The position numbers and the translations under genes are program-made. From positions 62,001-126,000 of the forward strand of contig CAVZHO010000010.1 in assembly GCA_963775085.1 (NCBI GenBank): DNA of 64,000 nt. Reading direction: 5' to 3'. Origin of the DNA: JAAFIP01 sp963775085. GTDB taxonomy: Bacteria > Pseudomonadota > Gammaproteobacteria > Burkholderiales > Burkholderiaceae_C. Position 1 is the stretch's first letter; every line of letters starts with the position of its first letter. The notes beneath the pieces were generated by a model, which saw only the letters and a program-made list of their open reading frames with translations, did no database searches and had not been told where the DNA came from. Below are positions 51,824-61,236 of the stretch, piece after piece.

Positions 51824-54067
51824 TTAGCCAATTTTGAATCGTGAAACCGACTGGCGCAACTCTTCCGCCATGCGGCTGAGCTCGCGCACCTGCATCGCGG
51901 TAGTACGCGTTCCTTCGCCGGTTTGTTCGGTCACCGCAAAAATGTGCTGGATGTTTTCTGCCACCACGTTGGCCGAGGCGGCTTCGCGCCCAGCCGACTG
52001 CGAGATCTGTTCAATCAGCTCGGCCAGCTTGCGTGACACCGCATCAATCTCGGTGAGTGCCGTACCCGCTGTGTCGGACAGCTTGGCACCTTGCACCACA
52101 CCCTGGGTAGAACGCTCCATCGCGGCTACAGCATCTTGCGTATCGGTCTGAATGGTTTTCACCAAGGCAGCAATCTGCTTGGCGGCATCGCCCGAGCGTT
52201 CAGCCAAACGCTGCACCTCTTCGGCCACCACCGAGAAGCCTCGCCCGGCCTCACCCGCAGACGCGGCCTGGATGGCGGCATTGAGCGCCAGCACGTTGGT
52301 TTGCTCGGTAATGTCCGAGATCAACTCGGTAATTTCACCAATCTCCTGGGACGACTCGCCCAACCGCTTGATACGCTTGGAGGTATCCTGAATCTGGTCC
52401 CGGATAGCGTTCATACCGCCGATGGCGTTCTGCACCGCCGACAAGCCTGATTCTGTGGCTTTGAGTGACTGGCGCGCAACCAGGGCAGATTCCTGCGCTT
52501 GGGTGGACACCAGGTTAATACGCCCAGCCATATCGAGTACCGACTGGCCAGTTTCACGAATTTCACGCAGTTGCTCGGTAGAGGCAGCCAATAGTTCAGT
52601 GGAGGTGCCCTCGACGTTGGCGGTAGTTTGCGCCACGCGGGTAGCCGTATTTTGCACGTTACCCACCAGGGAACGCAGCTCTTCCACCGTGTAGTTGACC
52701 GAGTCAGCAATCGCGCCAGTGATGTCTTCGGTCACGGTCGCTTCTTGCGTCAAATCACCCTCGGCAACGGACTGCAACTCATTCATCAAACGCAAAATGG
52801 CGGCCTGGTTGGCATCGTTGACACGCTTGGCCTCCTGCTCCTGGCCCTCGGCCATCTGGCGCTGCGATTCCGCTAGGCTTTGACGTTTACGGCTGTCTTG
52901 CAATTGCACAAAACCCAATCCACCAGCTCCGGCCAACGCCAAGCCTCCGGAGAGCAGCAATCCCAACAAGGAACCAAAACCCGAAGTACCCGAGAGTTTG
53001 CCTTGCAAGGATTCCAGCTGTAGGCGCAAGGGTTCACTGTCTTTCACAATCGCCGCCTGCGCTTCCCGCGCTGACACCAAGCCAGGCAGGTTTTTCAAAA
53101 TCGAGTCGGCCTGTGCGCGGGTTTGTTCATACAGTTTGAGCAGCGTGTCCAAGCGCTCTCGGGTCGTGGCATCTCTAGCTGCACCCAATTTCAATTCAGG
53201 GCTGCCAGTGAGTAAACCTTGGCCGATTTCTTTGAATGAATTTAAATCCTTGCCCAGCAAAAACACGGCCTCGGGGCTCACCCCTTCCATGGTCAAAAAT
53301 TCGTTGGACGATTTGCCGATACGCTGCGTCAACATCACCAACTGACCGGAGGCTGCAATTTCGGATGCAGGCGCACCTTGTTGCAATTTGAGCGAAGCTA
53401 CCGCCTCGGCCACCTCCAGCAGATCGGACGACTGACGGTTGATCTGGCGCAAGGCGGTGCCGACCTGGGTCAGCACCGTTTTTTGCGCCTGCACGGTTTG
53501 GGCATTTTTCTCAGCGCTCTCCACCAAAGGAAGCAACTTGTCAACTTCTTCCTGGTGCACGCTACCTACCGCATCCAGCTTCAAGCTGGCATCACCGCTT
53601 TTCAGCCCACGGACGTTTTTAGCCAGGATGCCCGAGCTTTCAACCACCTCCGGAAATGCGGCGTCGTTGCCCACCAGGGCCTGCGAGACCGATTTGGCCA
53701 GGCGCTGCGATTGCGTCAAGGACTGCCCCAATGCGGTGACCTCTTGGGCAACTTTACTGGACTGTGAGAAAACATAATAAGTCGTCAATAAAAAGGCCAG
53801 CAAAGCCAGCGCCAGGAGGATCGTCAGAATCCGCCGCTGCTGCCCCACGGCCCGTGTCCCCAGTAGTGGCACCGACACTGTGTCTGCAACTTTCGCAGCT
53901 GCAGTACTGGGTAGCCCACCCATCACACTGGCCGCAAACGGGTCTCCTCGACCGTACATGCTGCGCGGGTTATCCATCACACTGACAGGGATGTCCATCT
54001 GCGAGGCAAGCTCATCCCGATTCGCCTGGGGCTTGAATAGTCGGCTAAAAAGGTTGCTTGCTGCCAT
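51824..54067 (-). CDS. pilJ: Methyl-accepting chemotaxis protein PilJ
   Basis: 747-residue transducer of the type IV pilus chemosensory system. A cytoplasmic N-terminus of 80 residues precedes membrane helix 1 (about 80-100, LTILLALALLAFLLTTYYVF). The periplasmic domain of about 255 residues matches the PilJ type, with helix 2 near 361-386 (a Gly/Leu-rich stretch GLLLSGGLALAGAGGLGF). A HAMP-like region follows, and then the coiled-coil signalling domain with TEQTNVLALNAAIQAA and GRGFSVVAEEVQRLAERS. It ends RQSVSRFKIG. It is 21 bases upstream of chpA. Confidence 0.92.
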   Translation of the reverse strand: MAASNLFSRLFKPQANRDELASQMDIPVSVMDNPRSMYGRGDPFAASVMGGLPSTAAAKVADTVSVPLLGTRAVGQQRRILTILLALALLAFLLTTYYVFSQSSKVAQEVTALGQSLTQSQRLAKSVSQALVGNDAAFPEVVESSGILAKNVRGLKSGDASLKLDAVGSVHQEEVDKLLPLVESAEKNAQTVQAQKTVLTQVGTALRQINRQSSDLLEVAEAVASLKLQQGAPASEIAASGQLVMLTQRIGKSSNEFLTMEGVSPEAVFLLGKDLNSFKEIGQGLLTGSPELKLGAARDATTRERLDTLLKLYEQTRAQADSILKNLPGLVSAREAQAAIVKDSEPLRLQLESLQGKLSGTSGFGSLLGLLLSGGLALAGAGGLGFVQLQDSRKRQSLAESQRQMAEGQEQEAKRVNDANQAAILRLMNELQSVAEGDLTQEATVTEDITGAIADSVNYTVEELRSLVGNVQNTATRVAQTTANVEGTSTELLAASTEQLREIRETGQSVLDMAGRINLVSTQAQESALVARQSLKATESGLSAVQNAIGGMNAIRDQIQDTSKRIKRLGESSQEIGEITELISDITEQTNVLALNAAIQAASAGEAGRGFSVVAEEVQRLAERSGDAAKQIAALVKTIQTDTQDAVAAMERSTQGVVQGAKLSDTAGTALTEIDAVSRKLAELIEQISQSAGREAASANVVAENIQHIFAVTEQTGEGTRTTAMQVRELSRMAEELRQSVSRFKIG

Positions 54068-54139
54068 AGTGTGTGCCTTCTGGAGAGGATAAGCGCTGAT
54101 AGAAATGGGGTGCTGAAATTGAACTGAACGCCGCTCGGA

Positions 54140-54673
54140 CTAGCCCGTGGCGATACTCAAAAAGTCTGACTGACTGGCCATGGCCTGTAAATTAATTTCT
54201 TGCCACTGCCTGCCTGCGTTGTCGGTGTAGTTGCCTGCGAAATAGGGCGGTGCCTCGCCCACTACTTCATCACGTTTTACAAAATCTTTGGCATTGCGCA
54301 GCCCCCCCAGACGGTCGATCAGCAGTGCGCAGTTAACCTCCAACGCCGGGTTAAGTACCACCAGACGGGCTTGCTCATGGGCCGACTCCGAACGGCGCAC
54401 GGGCAGTTGGCCTGTCATGAAGCTGGCAAAGTCAACGACACCAAACAAGCCGCCACGTAAGTTAGACACCCCTAAAAACCAAGGCTGGGTGTAGGGCACG
54501 GTTTGCACCGTGGCCATGGGGAATATCTCGCCCGACTGCGCCAAGGGTAATAGCAATGAACGACCCGCCGACTCCACCGCCAGCCAGCCCGCAGCCACCC
54601 CCTCGGTGCGGGCCTGCGCCAGCCGGTCTGCCAGGCGGGTTTGCAAATCTCGAAGGGCTTGACGGTTGGCCAT
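54140..54673 (-). CDS. pilI: CheW-like adaptor PilI
   Basis: 177-residue CheW-type adaptor coupling PilJ to ChpA. Start MANRQALRDLQTRLADRLAQ, core VQTVPYTQPWFLGVSNLRGG and FGVVDFASFMTG, with conserved NLRG motif. It is 29 bases from pilH and 72 bases from pilJ. Confidence 0.9.
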   Translation of the reverse strand: MANRQALRDLQTRLADRLAQARTEGVAAGWLAVESAGRSLLLPLAQSGEIFPMATVQTVPYTQPWFLGVSNLRGGLFGVVDFASFMTGQLPVRRSESAHEQARLVVLNPALEVNCALLIDRLGGLRNAKDFVKRDEVVGEAPPYFAGNYTDNAGRQWQEINLQAMASQSDFLSIATG

Positions 54674-54702
54674 GCGTGCAGTTTTCTATCGGTGCTGCAC
54701 GA

Positions 54703-55074
54703 TTAACCTAGTGCCTTGATTTTGGCCATCAAATCCACGGGGTTCACCGGTTTGGTGATGTAGTCACGTGCGCCTTGTCGCATGCCCCAGACACGGTCGG
54801 TCTCCTGGTTTTTGCTGGTGCACATGATGATGGGTACATCGGAGAACTGCGGGTCACGCGAAATCGCGCGGGTGAGCTGGAACCCGTTTTGGCCGGGCAT
54901 GACGACATCCATCAAAATCAAATCGGGCTTTTCTTCGGCCAGGCGCTTGAACGCGTCTTCAGCGTTTTCAGCACTCCGCACGGCAAAACCGTTTTTGACC
55001 AACAGGTCGGTCATGTACAAAATTTCGGTTTTAGAGTCGTCAACCACCAGTACCTTGTGAATCGCCATACTCAT
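54703..55074 (-). CDS. pilH: Single-domain response regulator PilH
   Basis: 123-residue receiver domain. Acidic pair in VLVVDDSKTE, phospho-Asp in LILMDVVMPGQNGFQLTR, Lys in DYITKPVNPVDLMAKIKAL. The order (after pilG, before pilI) and the VMPGQNGF loop identify it as PilH. The ATG overlaps the pilG stop (ATGA). Confidence 0.92.
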   Translation of the reverse strand: MSMAIHKVLVVDDSKTEILYMTDLLVKNGFAVRSAENAEDAFKRLAEEKPDLILMDVVMPGQNGFQLTRAISRDPQFSDVPIIMCTSKNQETDRVWGMRQGARDYITKPVNPVDLMAKIKALG

Positions 55075-55466
55075 ACTCCTTGCTGCACGGTGCCAAACTG
55101 TTGCACTGCTTCCAGTAATTGATCTTTGGTAAAAGGCTTGGTCAGGTACTCCTGGCTGCCCACCATGCGGCCACGCGCTTTGTCAAACACGCCGTCTTTG
55201 GACGAGAGCATGACAATTGGCGTAGCGGCAAATTTCTCGTTGCGCTTGATGATGGCGCAGGTCTGGTAGCCGTCCAGGCGCGGCATCAAAATATCGCAAA
55301 AAATCAAATGCGGCAAAAAATCATTGACCTTAGCCAGGGCATCGAAGCCGTCTTCGGCCAGCATGACCTCGTGACCGCCCTGCTTGAGGAAAATCTCCGC
55401 GCTACGGCGAATAGTATTGCTGTCATCGATGACCAGCACCTTAAATCCGGATGGGGCTACGCTCAA
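55071..55466 (-). CDS. pilG: Single-domain response regulator PilG
   Basis: 131-residue receiver domain: VLVIDDSNTIRRSAEIFL, phospho-Asp in LIFCDILMPRLDGYQTC, Thr/Ser and Lys in IVMLSSKDGVFDKARG and YLTKPFTKDQLLEAV. It is the first gene of pilGHIJ-chpA and follows rubredoxin by about 70 bases. Confidence 0.93.
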   Translation of the reverse strand: MSVAPSGFKVLVIDDSNTIRRSAEIFLKQGGHEVMLAEDGFDALAKVNDFLPHLIFCDILMPRLDGYQTCAIIKRNEKFAATPIVMLSSKDGVFDKARGRMVGSQEYLTKPFTKDQLLEAVQQFGTVQQGV

Positions 55467-55533
55467 GGCTTTCTCCTCGATAAAGTGGGCATGTCATTGC
55501 GCATATGTAACTACTCGTTTCCCTTAGGGTAAC

Positions 55534-55734
55534 TCAGATTTGTACCATTTCAAAGTCTTCTTTGCGTGCCCCGCACTCGGGGCAAGTCCAGTTCATGGGT
55601 ACTTGGGCCCAGGGTGTACCGGAAGCGATGCCATGTTCTGGCGAACCAGTAGCTTCGTCATAGATCCAGCCGCAAATTAAACACATCCAGGTTTTATTGT
55701 TTTCGCTCACGATAATTTGGTCTTTATATGCCAT
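55534..55734 (-). CDS. rubA: Rubredoxin
   Basis: 66-residue iron protein from ATG 55734 (MAYKDQIIVSENNKTW). Iron ligands are the two CxxC pairs MCLICGWIYDEA and CPECGARKEDFEM. The longer frame upstream is an artefact. Rubredoxin directly before pilG is the usual arrangement in betaproteobacteria. It is divergent from the thiD-like gene, with 69 bases between. Confidence 0.95.
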   Translation of the reverse strand: MAYKDQIIVSENNKTWMCLICGWIYDEATGSPEHGIASGTPWAQVPMNWTCPECGARKEDFEMVQI

Positions 55735-55803
55735 TCGATAGAATGCACCATTGTATCGACAGCAAGACTGCTTTTTGTAAATTTCGGCCTTACGGCCAGC
55801 CCT

Positions 55804-56763
55804 ATGGCACAACCCAGCCCCCCCAAATCCTTCAACCCTTTCGACAGCTTGAGCGCTGCGCCCACCGAGAGCGCCGACGACGAAGAGCTGACGGCCTGTG
55901 TTTTGAGCTTTAACGCCAATGACCCCAGCGGTGCCTCGGGCTTGGCTGCCGACGTGCTGGCCATTGCCTGCGTAGGCGCGCATCCCATGCCCATTACCAC
56001 CGGGGTGTATGTGCGTGACACGGCCGAGATTTTGGAGTTTTTCCCCTTGGACGAGGACGCGGTCGAGAGCCAGGCCCGTGCCGTGCTGGAAGACGTGGCG
56101 GTGCAAATCATCAAGGTCGGCTTTTTGGGCACACCCGAGGCCATAACCAAGGTGGCCGAGATCACCGCCGACTACGATGATGTGCCCGTAGTGGCCTATA
56201 TGCCCAGCCTGTCGTGGTGGACCGATGCCGAGACCGACAGCTACCTGGATGCGTTTACCGAGCTGATGTTGCCGCAAACCACAGTGTTGGTTGGCAACCA
56301 CAGTACCTTGTGGCGTTGGCTACTGCCCGACTGGAGCAGCGAGCGCAGCCCCAGCGCCCGCGACCTGGCGAATGCTGCATCGAGCCATGGCGTGGCCTAC
56401 ACCCTCGTCACTGGCATCCCCCTGCCAGACCAGTACATCGACAACGTGCTGGCCACACCCGAAGCCGTACTGGGCGGCGAAAAATTTGAGCGCTTTGAGG
56501 CTACTTTTATCGGAGCAGGCGAAACCCTGTCCGCCGCGCTGGCTGCCCTGCTGGCCAATGGTGACGACCTGGTGGCCGCCACCAAGGAAGCCCTGGTCTT
56601 TTTAGACCGCAGCCTGGACTCGGGCTTTAGACCCGGTATGGGCCAGGTGGTGCCTGACCGCATGTTTTGGGCGCAACCGGAAGAAGAACCCCTCCCACTG
56701 TCTGAAGAAGAAAAGCAACTGCTGCAAACGCTGGACATGCCCACGTCTGACACCAAACACTGA
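55804..56763 (+). CDS. ThiD-family hydroxymethylpyrimidine kinase-like protein, divergent
   Basis: 319 residues from ATG 55804 (MAQPSPPKSFNPFDSLSAAP). Ribokinase-fold features are CVLSFNANDPSGASGLAADV (ThiD-like) and a terminal catalytic-region equivalent, IGAGETLSAALAALLANGDD. The usual GTGDT/GTGCT anion-hole loop of ThiD is here GAGET, so activity may differ. The last 50 residues form a family-specific Glu-rich tail. It is upstream of hemL by only 9 bases, a common Burkholderiales pair. Confidence 0.8.
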   Translation: MAQPSPPKSFNPFDSLSAAPTESADDEELTACVLSFNANDPSGASGLAADVLAIACVGAHPMPITTGVYVRDTAEILEFFPLDEDAVESQARAVLEDVAVQIIKVGFLGTPEAITKVAEITADYDDVPVVAYMPSLSWWTDAETDSYLDAFTELMLPQTTVLVGNHSTLWRWLLPDWSSERSPSARDLANAASSHGVAYTLVTGIPLPDQYIDNVLATPEAVLGGEKFERFEATFIGAGETLSAALAALLANGDDLVAATKEALVFLDRSLDSGFRPGMGQVVPDRMFWAQPEEEPLPLSEEEKQLLQTLDMPTSDTKH

Positions 56764-56772
56764 GCCCCATTT

Positions 56773-58059
56773 ATGACCTCTATTGACCGCAACCAAATTC
56801 TCTTTAACCGCGCCAAAGCCCTCATCCCCGGTGGTGTGAACTCCCCTGTGCGGGCCTTCAAAGCGGTGGGCGGCACGCCGCGTTTTGTGCAGCGGGCGCA
56901 GGGGGCGTATTTTTGGGATGCCAATGGCAAAAAATACATCGACTACATCGGCTCGTGGGGCCCGATGATCTTGGGCCACGGCCACCCTGCGGTGGTGCAA
57001 GCCGTGCAAAAGGCCGCGCTGGAAGGCTTCTCGTTTGGCGCGCCGACCGAGCGCGAGGTGGAGCTAGCAGAAGAACTGGTGCGGTTGGTGCCCTCGACGG
57101 AGATGGTGCGCCTGGTCAGCTCGGGCACCGAGGCGGGCATGAGCGCCATCCGCCTGGCACGTGGCGCGACCGGGCGCAGCAAGATCATCAAGTTTGAGGG
57201 CTGCTACCACGGCCACTCCGACGCGCTCTTGGTCAAGGCGGGCTCGGGCCTGGCCACCTTTGGCCACCCCAGCAGCGCCGGCGTGCCACCCGAGGCGGTG
57301 CAGCACACCTTGGTGCTCGAATTCAACAACATCCCCCAGCTGGAGGAATGCTTCGCCCTGCACGGCCAAGAGATTGCCTGCCTGATGGTGGAAGCCATCG
57401 CAGGCAATATGAACTTCATCCGCTCCAGCCCCGCATTTGCCCAGCGCTGCCGCGAACTATGCACCCAGCACGGCGCCCTGCTGGCCTATGACGAGGTGAT
57501 GACTGGCTTTCGCGTTGGCCTGCATGGCGCTCAGGGCGTGCTGGGCATCACGCCCGACATCACGGTGCTAGGCAAGGTGATTGGCGGCGGCATGCCGCTG
57601 GCGGCCTTTGGAGCCTCGCGCAAGGTGATGGAGCAACTGGCGCCGCTGGGCCCGGTGTACCAGGCCGGCACGCTCAGCGGCAACCCGATTGCGACCGCCT
57701 GCGGCTTGGCCACGCTGAAAGAGATTCAAAAACCCGGCTTTTTTGAAGCCTTGTCCGAGCGCACCTTAGCGCTCACCAACGGCCTGCGCGGCGCCGCCCA
57801 TGCCGCTGGCCTGCCCTGGAGCGCCGACTGCGAAGGCGGCATGTTCGGCTTTTTGCTGCTGCCCCAACTGCCTCAAAACTACGGCGCGGTGATGCAAAGC
57901 GACAGCGCGATGTTTAACAAGTTCTTCCACGGCATGCTGGATCGAGGCATTTACTTCGCGCCCGCGCTGTACGAGGCAGGCTTTGTCAGCAGTGCCCACA
58001 GCGCGCAAGATATTGCCGACACCGTGGCAGCGGCCAAAGAGGTGTTTGCCACATTGTGA
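56773..58059 (+). CDS. hemL: Glutamate-1-semialdehyde 2,1-aminomutase
   Basis: Last step of 5-aminolevulinate synthesis in the C5 tetrapyrrole pathway, 428 residues, PLP-dependent. Motifs: FNRAKALIPGGVNSPVRAF at the start, KFEGCYHGHSDALLVKAGSG, LLAYDEVMTGFRVGLHG, PLP-Lys in VLGKVIGGGMPLAAFG and YQAGTLSGNPIATACG. Confidence 0.96.
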   Translation: MTSIDRNQILFNRAKALIPGGVNSPVRAFKAVGGTPRFVQRAQGAYFWDANGKKYIDYIGSWGPMILGHGHPAVVQAVQKAALEGFSFGAPTEREVELAEELVRLVPSTEMVRLVSSGTEAGMSAIRLARGATGRSKIIKFEGCYHGHSDALLVKAGSGLATFGHPSSAGVPPEAVQHTLVLEFNNIPQLEECFALHGQEIACLMVEAIAGNMNFIRSSPAFAQRCRELCTQHGALLAYDEVMTGFRVGLHGAQGVLGITPDITVLGKVIGGGMPLAAFGASRKVMEQLAPLGPVYQAGTLSGNPIATACGLATLKEIQKPGFFEALSERTLALTNGLRGAAHAAGLPWSADCEGGMFGFLLLPQLPQNYGAVMQSDSAMFNKFFHGMLDRGIYFAPALYEAGFVSSAHSAQDIADTVAAAKEVFATL

Positions 58060-58067
58060 TGGCGATA

Positions 58068-58110
58068 CTACTCTTTTTATAGCTACTTACGTCCATACAA
58101 CAAGGACTAT
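58068..58110 (+). repeat. Dispersed AGCTA/GTCC-GGAC repeat after hemL
   Basis: CTACTCTTTTTATAGCTACT, TACGTCCATACAACAAGGAC, TAT. It begins 9 bases after the hemL stop, in the convergent gap before purH. Confidence 0.8.
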
Positions 58111-58231
58111 GCGCCTATTTTTCTGAAAAATATGGCTTTGAATAGGAAAAAAAATTCACCCATGCTCTGGCGATGCTGTGCGTAAAAACCTGCCAGTGCT
58201 TGATGCTCAATTGTGGGTGGGGACACTTCGA

Positions 58232-59803
58232 CTAATGCCTGAAGTGCCGCACCCCGGTGAGCACCATGGCTACGCCGCGTTCGTCGGCAGCAGCAATGAC
58301 CTCGGGGTCACGCATGCTGCCGCCGGGCTGGATGATGCAGGTGGCACCGGCATCCACCACAACGTCCAGGCCGTCGCGGAAGGGGAAAAACGCATCGCTG
58401 GCGACTGCCGTGCCTTGCAGGGACAGGCCTGCGTGGCCCGCCTTGGTGCTGGCAATGCGGGCAGAGTCCAGGCGGCTCATCTGGCCTGCGCCAACGCCCA
58501 TGGTCATGCCGTCTTTGCAAAACACGATGGCGTTGGATTTGACGTATTTGGCGACCGTCCAGGCAAACAGCAGATCTTGAAGTTGCTGCGGCGTGGGTTG
58601 CAGCTTGGTGACTACCTTGATATCGGCCAGACTCAATACATGGTTGTCGGCAGACTGGATCAAGAGGCCAGAGCCTACACGCTTGATGTCGCGGGCGTTG
58701 CGGCCCTGGTCCCAGGCGCTGGCACCGCCGGTGGGCAGTGCGATTTTAAGAATGCGTACACTGGGCTTGGACTTGAACACCGCCAGCGCGTCGTCGCTGA
58801 AATCGGGGGCCATCAGCACTTCGACAAACTGTTTGGCCACCGCCTCGGCTGCGGGACCGCGCACCATGGTGTTAAAGGCGATGATGCCGCCAAAGGCCGA
58901 GGTGGGGTCGGTTTTTAAGGCCTTGGCATAGGCTTCCAGTGGGTGCGCGCCCACGGCCACTCCGCACGGGTTGGCGTGCTTGACGATGACGCAGGCCGTC
59001 GTGTCAAAACTTTTCACACACTCCCACGCCGCATCGGCATCGGCAATATTGTTGTAGCTGAGTTCCTTGCCTTGCAACTGCAAAGCCGTCACCAGGCTGC
59101 CCGGCGCGGGGAACAGATCGCGGTAGAAGGCGGCGCTTTGGTGCGGGTTTTCGCCGTAGCGCAGGTCTTGCAGCTTGACGAAACGGCCGTTGGACTGTGC
59201 CGAATACTCGGCCCGCGAGCCATCCTCTTGCAGGGACGACAGGTAGTCGCTAATCGCCGCGTCGTAGTTGCTGATGCGGTTAAACGCAGCCACCGACAGG
59301 GCGAACTTGGTTTTGTCACTCACTTTGCCGTGCGCCTTGAGCTCGGCCAATACGCCCGCGTACTGCGAGGCATCGGTCAGCACAGCCACGTCTTTCCAGT
59401 TTTTGGCGGCGCTGCGCACCATGGCGGGGCCACCGATGTCGATGTTTTCAATGGCATCTTCCAGTGTGCAGCCGGGTTTGGCCACGGTGGACTCGAAGGG
59501 GTAGAGGTTGACGATCAAGATGTCTATCGTGTCAATCGCATGCGCCTGGAGTGCGGCCATATGCGCAGGCACATCCCGCCGCGCCAGCAGGCCGCCGTGC
59601 ACCTTGGGGTGCAAGGTTTTCACCCGGCCATCCAGCATCTCGGGAAAACCAGTCACCTCGGCCACTTCGCTCACTGCCAGGCCCGTGTCGGCCAACAGCT
59701 TGGCGGTGCCGCCGGTGGAGAGGAGCGTAACGCCCAATGCAGCGAGGTTTTTGGCCAGTTCAACAATGCCGGTTTTATCAGAGACAGAAATCAGTGCGCG
59801 CAT
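58232..59803 (-). CDS. purH: Bifunctional AICAR transformylase/IMP cyclohydrolase
   Basis: Last two steps of IMP synthesis, 523 residues from ATG 59803 (MRALISVSDKTGIVELAKNL); the ORF is open further upstream but this is the family start. N-terminal cyclohydrolase domain has LLSTGGTAKLLADTGL and DGRVKTLHPKVHGGLL; C-terminal transformylase domain has LRYGENPHQSAAFYRD, IVKHANPCGVAVG and SDAFFPFRDGLDVVVDAG. Confidence 0.96.
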   Translation of the reverse strand: MRALISVSDKTGIVELAKNLAALGVTLLSTGGTAKLLADTGLAVSEVAEVTGFPEMLDGRVKTLHPKVHGGLLARRDVPAHMAALQAHAIDTIDILIVNLYPFESTVAKPGCTLEDAIENIDIGGPAMVRSAAKNWKDVAVLTDASQYAGVLAELKAHGKVSDKTKFALSVAAFNRISNYDAAISDYLSSLQEDGSRAEYSAQSNGRFVKLQDLRYGENPHQSAAFYRDLFPAPGSLVTALQLQGKELSYNNIADADAAWECVKSFDTTACVIVKHANPCGVAVGAHPLEAYAKALKTDPTSAFGGIIAFNTMVRGPAAEAVAKQFVEVLMAPDFSDDALAVFKSKPSVRILKIALPTGGASAWDQGRNARDIKRVGSGLLIQSADNHVLSLADIKVVTKLQPTPQQLQDLLFAWTVAKYVKSNAIVFCKDGMTMGVGAGQMSRLDSARIASTKAGHAGLSLQGTAVASDAFFPFRDGLDVVVDAGATCIIQPGGSMRDPEVIAAADERGVAMVLTGVRHFRH

Positions 59804-59895
59804 GGCGGCTTCCTTGTAGGGGGGTGGGTAGCAAATGGGGCTAGCGAATGGTGTTGTTTCGTATGCAGCGTTTGCAGAGGCGCCAGCAGCGCACC

Positions 59896-60129
59896 TCAAA
59901 GCAAGTCGTGGTCCAGCAGTTTTTTGCGCAGGGTGTTGCGGTTCAGGCCCAGCCATTCGGCGGCCTTGGATTGGTTGTGGTTAGCGTGGCGCATCACCAC
60001 TTCGAGCATTGGTTTTTCCATCGCGCCCACCAGCATGTCATAGATGCCGTTGGGCTCGGTGCCGCGCAGGTCTTTAAAGTAACCCTCCAGGCTTTGCCGG
60101 ATGCAGTCTTCAATGTGCTTTTTGCTCAT
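59896..60129 (-). CDS. fis: Fis-family DNA-binding protein
   Basis: 77-residue nucleoid protein. C-terminal helix-turn-helix MRHANHNQSKAAEWLGLNRN, followed by TLRKKLLDHDLL; N-terminal dimer region SLEGYFKDLRG. It overlaps dusB by four bases (ATGA), the standard dusB-fis operon, and precedes purH by 92 bases. Confidence 0.93.
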   Translation of the reverse strand: MSKKHIEDCIRQSLEGYFKDLRGTEPNGIYDMLVGAMEKPMLEVVMRHANHNQSKAAEWLGLNRNTLRKKLLDHDLL

Positions 60130-61187
60130 ACGAGGTCTTCTTCTTGTGTTGTTTCCTGTGCAAAACTGGCGCTGAGCTGGACTGGTAAGCGATCCATGCG
60201 GTCTGCCAACTCGTCCAGATACTGCGCCACCGCCTGCATCTGCTGTGTGGTGCCTTCCAGCAGGTTCATGCGCTGGCGAAACGCCTCACCGCCCGGCAAA
60301 TCGCGCACGTACCAGCCGATGTGCTTGCGCGCAGTGCGAACACCCATCACTTCACCGTATAAAACGTAGTGCTCCTCCAGATGCGCCAGCAGCAGGCGGC
60401 GCAGCTCGGCCACCAACGGGGGTGCCAAGTGGGAGCCGGTGGCCAGGTAGTGGGTGATCTCTCTGAATATCCAAGGCCTGCCTTGGGCTGCGCGGCCCAC
60501 CATGATGGCGTCCGCTCCCGTTGCCAGCAACACCTCGCGGGCCATCTCGGGGCTGGTGATGTCACCATTGGCCACCACCGGGATGTGTAGTGCAGCCTTG
60601 ACTGCGGCGATGGTGTCGTATTCGGCCACGCCCCTATAGCCCTGTTCGCGCGTGCGGCCATGGATGGTGAGCATCTGAATGCCAGCGGCCTGCGCAGCCC
60701 GTGCAATGGACAGCGCATTTTTATGGCTCTGGCACCAGCCGGTACGCATTTTGAGTGTGACGGGCACGTTGTGCGGCTGGCAGGCATTTACCACGGCCTG
60801 GATAATCTCCAGCGCCAGGTTTTCGTCTTGCATCAACGCAGAACCGGCCCACTTATTGCACACCTTTTTGGCCGGGCAACCCATGTTGATGTCGATGATC
60901 TGCGCGCCACGGTCGATGTTGTACACCGCCGCCTCGGCCATCATCTGCGCGTCAGTGCCTGCAATTTGCACGGCGATGGGCGATGTCTCGCCGTCATGGT
61001 TGGCGCGGCGCGAGGTCTTCAGGCTGGTCCACAGGTCCTTGCGTGAGGTCACCATCTCGCTGACGGCATAGCCCGCTCCGAGAGATTTGCACAGCTGGCG
61101 AAAAGGCCTGTCCGTCACTCCCGCCATGGGCGCGGCAAACACATTGTTGGCCAGCGCAATAGAACCAATTTGGACAGGGGACAACAT
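60126..61187 (-). CDS. dusB: tRNA-dihydrouridine synthase DusB
   Basis: 353-residue flavoenzyme reducing uridines in the tRNA D loop. Motifs: ANNVFAAPMAGVTDRPFRQL, catalytic Cys in DINMGCPAKKVCNKWAGSAL, KMRTGW, LTIHGRTREQGYRG and NGDITSPEMAREVLLATGAD. It begins the minus-strand dusB-fis unit, divergent from yqaA. Confidence 0.95.
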   Translation of the reverse strand: MLSPVQIGSIALANNVFAAPMAGVTDRPFRQLCKSLGAGYAVSEMVTSRKDLWTSLKTSRRANHDGETSPIAVQIAGTDAQMMAEAAVYNIDRGAQIIDINMGCPAKKVCNKWAGSALMQDENLALEIIQAVVNACQPHNVPVTLKMRTGWCQSHKNALSIARAAQAAGIQMLTIHGRTREQGYRGVAEYDTIAAVKAALHIPVVANGDITSPEMAREVLLATGADAIMVGRAAQGRPWIFREITHYLATGSHLAPPLVAELRRLLLAHLEEHYVLYGEVMGVRTARKHIGWYVRDLPGGEAFRQRMNLLEGTTQQMQAVAQYLDELADRMDRLPVQLSASFAQETTQEEDLV

Positions 61188-61236
61188 GACAGGGAGGTGA
61201 GAAAAAACAGAAACTTAAACTGCTGAAAAAAGAGGC

